NCBI GenBank assembly: GCA_023424865.1
Contig: JAFADM010000452.1
Location: forward strand, 1 to 7,572
Origin: Bacillota bacterium
Lineage (GTDB): Bacteria; Bacillota_A; Clostridia; DSM-8532
Length of the DNA stretch: 7,572 bases
Direction of reading: 5' to 3'
Shown here in pieces: positions 5,468 to 7,572 of the stretch. Position 1 is the stretch's first letter. Every line of letters begins with the position of its first letter. The position numbers and the translations under genes were made by a program. The notes under the pieces are model-generated. The model was not told where the DNA came from and searched no databases. It saw only the letters and a program-made list of their open reading frames with translations.

Positions 5468-5496
5468 ATTATATTTTTCTTCTGCCTCTTAGTCAA
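5468..5496 (-). promoter_or_regulatory. Near-consensus sigma-A promoter of the hydrolase-marR operon
   Basis: TTGACT at 5491-5496 (five of six consensus bases) and a perfect TATAAT at 5468-5473 are separated by exactly 17 bases. Transcription should start near 5461, about 35 bases before the ATG at 5426. A promoter this strong in front of a regulator-enzyme pair suggests it is normally held down by a repressor. Confidence 0.8.
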
Positions 5497-5515
5497 TAGA
5501 TTTCTTTGCCATATC

Positions 5516-5547
5516 AAAAGCTGGGGGTTCGAACCCTCTCCCTTTTA
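5516..5547 (+). other. tRNA T-arm-like inverted repeat, possible tRNA 3' remnant
   Basis: The core GGGTTCGAACCC (5525-5536) is a perfect 12-base palindrome. Read as a tRNA on the plus strand, it supplies a T-loop TTCGAAC (5528-5534), stem halves GGGGG and CCTCT (three Watson-Crick and two G-T pairs), then a 7-base acceptor half CCCTTTT and a discriminator A (5547). No CCA follows, and no anticodon arm, D arm or 5' acceptor strand lies upstream, where the hydrolase promoter stands, so it is not a functional tRNA. Such 3' ends can be left at integration sites of mobile elements. The AAAAG and CTTTT flanks extend it into an imperfect hairpin, which is the alternative reading. Confidence 0.35.
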
Positions 5548-5578
5548 GCTAGATCTGCCTACGTAAAGGGCTACCAAT

Positions 5579-5611
5579 AAAAAACCGGGCAGAAAACGCT
5601 TCAGCCCGGTT
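5579..5611 (-). terminator. Intrinsic terminator of the beta-helix gene unit
   Basis: On the minus strand AACCGGGC (5604-5611) and GCCCGGTT (5583-5590) form a perfect 8-base GC-rich stem with a 13-base loop. They are followed directly by six Ts running through 5579 and then ATT. This closes the transcript coming from the right and separates it from the hydrolase-marR promoter about 80 bases further on. Confidence 0.8.
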
Positions 5612-5619
5612 AATTTAAC

Positions 5620-5766
5620 TTAGGCCAGATTAAATAATCCCCCGCCTTCGGGGATTTCATCCGGCACCAACCATTCTATTGTAGTCGTCCATTCTTTTAT
5701 CGGTAAATACTTCCATGCCTTCTTGCCATTAGCTTTGACAAAAACTATGCCATTTAAAGAAGACAA
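5620..5766 (-). CDS. Possible small protein of 48 residues after the beta-helix gene
   Basis: This minus-strand frame begins at TTG 5766, 23 bases after the stop of the beta-helix gene, with AAAGGG (5772-5777) 5 bases upstream. It ends with TAA at 5620, 9 bases before the intrinsic terminator. The product begins MSSLNGIVFVKANGKKAWKY, continues LPIKEWTTTIEWLVPDEIPE and ends GGGLFNLA. Three tryptophans, mixed charges and a soluble character look like real protein. I recognise no family. The GC hairpin at 5636-5656 falls inside it and codes for EIPEGGG, so that hairpin need not be regulatory. It could be a genuine small gene of the same transcript or the C-terminal remnant of a larger gene; a TAA in the same frame just upstream of the binding site blocks a longer product. 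Confidence 0.4.
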   Translation of the reverse strand: MSSLNGIVFVKANGKKAWKYLPIKEWTTTIEWLVPDEIPEGGGLFNLA

Positions 5767-5789
5767 GCTAACCCTTTAACGTTTTTATT

Positions 5790-7572
5790 TTAATTATCAA
5801 GAATATTTGAAAAATCCCTCAAGTGAATAGGCTCCATACGATCCGCTTCGGAAGTATTCTCTGAAATGCTAATTATATAATAGTGGTGTAAAAACAACTC
5901 CCTGTCATACTCGTCCGATTCCGTATAAACAACAATATATCCTGGTTTCCCCCTGGCATCCCTCACTTTTATCATGCAATCCTGCTGCAGGGTGCCTGTT
6001 ATTTCTTCCTTTCCGGGAGTAAGCGCGGATAAAGCATTCAATACCTTCTTCCCCTCTTCTTCCGTGGGTTGGCCCAATAGCGTCAGTGTCCGATTATCTG
6101 TCAGAACAGCAATTTCCCCGGTTTTTACATCCATTCTGAAAAGCATATCCGTGCCATAATGCACCAAGTCTCCTTCTCCCACGTAATTCTCAATGGCAAA
6201 GAAATACCAGAGGCGATTGTTTTTTAAAACATAAAACAAATTGGAAAAGTACTGTCCATAAAAGGGAGTGTCATTCACTATTAACAAATCACAAGCTTGG
6301 TTTGCTGCTTTAATGACATCAGGGTATTGTTCCGGGTTCAGGATACCATCCAGTTCATCACGCTTTAGATTAAATGATTTAAGGTAAACCGTGCCGTAAT
6401 CGTCAAGAGCTGCTTCAGGACCATTATTTAAATACCTTGCCAAATCACCGTCGGCAAAGTCGAAAAGAGCCCTCAGGGGTGAAGGATACGTTTGCTCACG
6501 TATTGCCACACTTATTCTGACAGGACAGGCCTCTATAAGAGGCACCAGCTGCTTTAGCTTCTGTATCTCAGGTAAATACGGCGTATCTGCAGCAGGGTCC
6601 ACCAATATGTTAATGACAGCCGAATCGGGTGAAATTCGCCAATCTCTTTCCTTTCCTTCAATAGAAAGGATATACTTGCCTTCCAAGGTTTTCAGCTTCT
6701 CGGCAAGCTTCTTTAACGCCTGTGATTCCAAAGCTTGAGGTATTCCTTCGTAGCTGTCCGTATAACTGAGGCTGCCTGTCTCGTAACTGTTAAGAAAAAC
6801 ACCGGCCAGCCGCTTTCCATCATCCCATTCCTCCGTGTCCAGCCCCGGCTCAAAGCCGGTCTTTGTTGTAATAGGAATATATTCGGGAGCCACCCACCTG
6901 GTCAATGGTCCATAATTGCCTGTGAAATGACTGTTTTCAAGCTTTACCGGCTGTGTTTGTTTAAAATGAAACAGAATCGGTTTATCCCTGAAGGTACAGC
7001 CGCTAAAAACCACATCCGTACTTCCGTCGAGCTTGATTGTTGAGCCGGAGCAGTCTTCAATGACAGTATTTAAGGTATACACACGATCACATGACTCCAG
7101 AACCAAACCAATGTAACCGGATCCATATACTCTGCAGTCTTCAATCCGGATATCCGAGCACTGGTCGAACTCCAACACATTCCCGGAACAAGATTCCTGC
7201 TCCCCATGCCCCAGGTTCAAATTTCTAATTCTGATATTGGAGCTGTTTTCAAACCTTAATACAATACTGCTTCGTAAGCTGTTGGAAAAAGAAACATACT
7301 TTTCCCCATCGGCAGGAATTCCTGTCAACGTAAGATTTCTGGCAGTAATAGCCTGGGCGGCTTTATCAAACTGCACAGGATCGTAATCTCCCGGCATTAT
7401 GTGAATTTCTCGGTCAGAGCCCACCGCCGCAATAAATTCCGTATAATTATGTACCGCATAGATGGGCAAGCCGGAGGCACTGAGCCCTTGAGGTACTTGT
7501 GAAGCATCTGCGGCCCCAATACTTTCAGGCGACAATGCTTTTGAATCAGATTCATTTAATTGGAGCGCCTGA
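5790..7572 (-). CDS. Right-handed parallel beta-helix protein, N-terminus outside the window
   Basis: The frame stays open to the right edge, so the gene is 5'-partial. A TTG at 7535 could be taken as a start, but in-frame codons continue upstream (QALQLNESDSKA) and TTG 7535 has no binding site. Numbered from that TTG, residues 25-60 form a leading strand region (IHIMPGDYDPVQF). Residues about 65-205 are a pectin-lyase-like beta-helix of short repeated turns: NIRIRNLNLGH, DIRIEDCRVYGSGYIGL, RVYTLNTVIEDC, DVVFSGCTFRD and PVKLENSHFTGN. Several turns repeat asparagine or cysteine at equivalent positions. The remaining roughly 370 residues (to 581) form a mixed alpha/beta region with no domain I recognise. 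Such proteins are often secreted or surface-bound and bind or cleave polysaccharide, but I see no catalytic residues to name. A signal peptide, if any, lies outside. It is followed by a possible small gene and a terminator. Confidence 0.85.
   Translation of the reverse strand, partial: QALQLNESDSKALSPESIGAADASQVPQGLSASGLPIYAVHNYTEFIAAVGSDREIHIMPGDYDPVQFDKAAQAITARNLTLTGIPADGEKYVSFSNSLRSSIVLRFENSSNIRIRNLNLGHGEQESCSGNVLEFDQCSDIRIEDCRVYGSGYIGLVLESCDRVYTLNTVIEDCSGSTIKLDGSTDVVFSGCTFRDKPILFHFKQTQPVKLENSHFTGNYGPLTRWVAPEYIPITTKTGFEPGLDTEEWDDGKRLAGVFLNSYETGSLSYTDSYEGIPQALESQALKKLAEKLKTLEGKYILSIEGKERDWRISPDSAVINILVDPAADTPYLPEIQKLKQLVPLIEACPVRISVAIREQTYPSPLRALFDFADGDLARYLNNGPEAALDDYGTVYLKSFNLKRDELDGILNPEQYPDVIKAANQACDLLIVNDTPFYGQYFSNLFYVLKNNRLWYFFAIENYVGEGDLVHYGTDMLFRMDVKTGEIAVLTDNRTLTLLGQPTEEEGKKVLNALSALTPGKEEITGTLQQDCMIKVRDARGKPGYIVVYTESDEYDRELFLHHYYIISISENTSEADRMEPIHLRDFSNILDN

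Noticed and set aside
5426..5468. Longer N-terminus for the second hydrolase from TTG 5468
   Set aside because: It would start inside the -10 box of the promoter with no binding site. ATG 5426 has AGGAG and leads directly into a typical signal anchor.
5636..5656. GC-rich hairpin AATCCCC/GGGGATT as a second terminator
   Set aside because: The minus-strand tail after it (ATTTAATC) is a poor T-run. The hairpin falls inside the possible 48-codon gene, and a much better terminator follows.
6735..7043. Plus-strand open frame of 102 codons
   Set aside because: It is antisense to the beta-helix gene, whose repeats explain the sequence. The predicted product has no recognisable features.

Overview
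The base composition is AT-rich. Genes have strong AGGAG-type ribosome binding sites, TTG or ATG starts and consensus-like sigma-A promoters. This suggests a low-GC Gram-positive bacterium (Bacillota), most likely a clostridial anaerobe; genus and species cannot be fixed from the window. Every convincing gene lies on the minus strand, so transcription runs from high to low coordinates.

Right part (7572 to about 5580). A large parallel beta-helix protein enters from the right edge without its N-terminus. It is followed 23 bases later by a possible 48-codon gene (5620-5766) and then by a strong intrinsic terminator (5579-5611). Just beyond lies an isolated inverted repeat that looks like the T-arm and 3' end of a tRNA (5516-5547).

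Middle (5500 to 3560). A near-consensus promoter (TTGACT-17-TATAAT), with an 11-base palindrome at the expected transcription start, drives a membrane-anchored alpha/beta hydrolase and a MarR-family regulator. The marR gene ends against eight copies of an 8-base tandem repeat. About 200 bases of gene-less sequence follow that may hold decayed coding sequence.

Left-middle (3560 to 2230). A small class I SAM-dependent methyltransferase is followed by a 100-residue protein with zinc-ribbon-like cysteine pairs. A gene-poor stretch of about 320 bases then holds a 17-base perfect inverted repeat and a plus-strand promoter-like sequence with no gene after it.

Left part (2230 to 55). A three-gene unit consists of a TetR-family regulator with two tandem HTH domains, a second membrane-anchored alpha/beta hydrolase and a 119-121 residue protein of unknown function whose start overlaps the hydrolase stop (ATGA). 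Its promoter is overlapped by a 36-base interrupted palindrome, a good candidate for the regulator's own operator.

The shared theme is two separate regulator-hydrolase modules, one TetR-type and one MarR-type. Each pairs a ligand-sensing repressor-like protein with an N-terminally anchored alpha/beta hydrolase. The simplest inference is inducible handling of small hydrophobic esters, lactones or toxic compounds, but no substrate can be read from the sequence. No CRISPR array, complete tRNA, rRNA or intact insertion sequence was seen.
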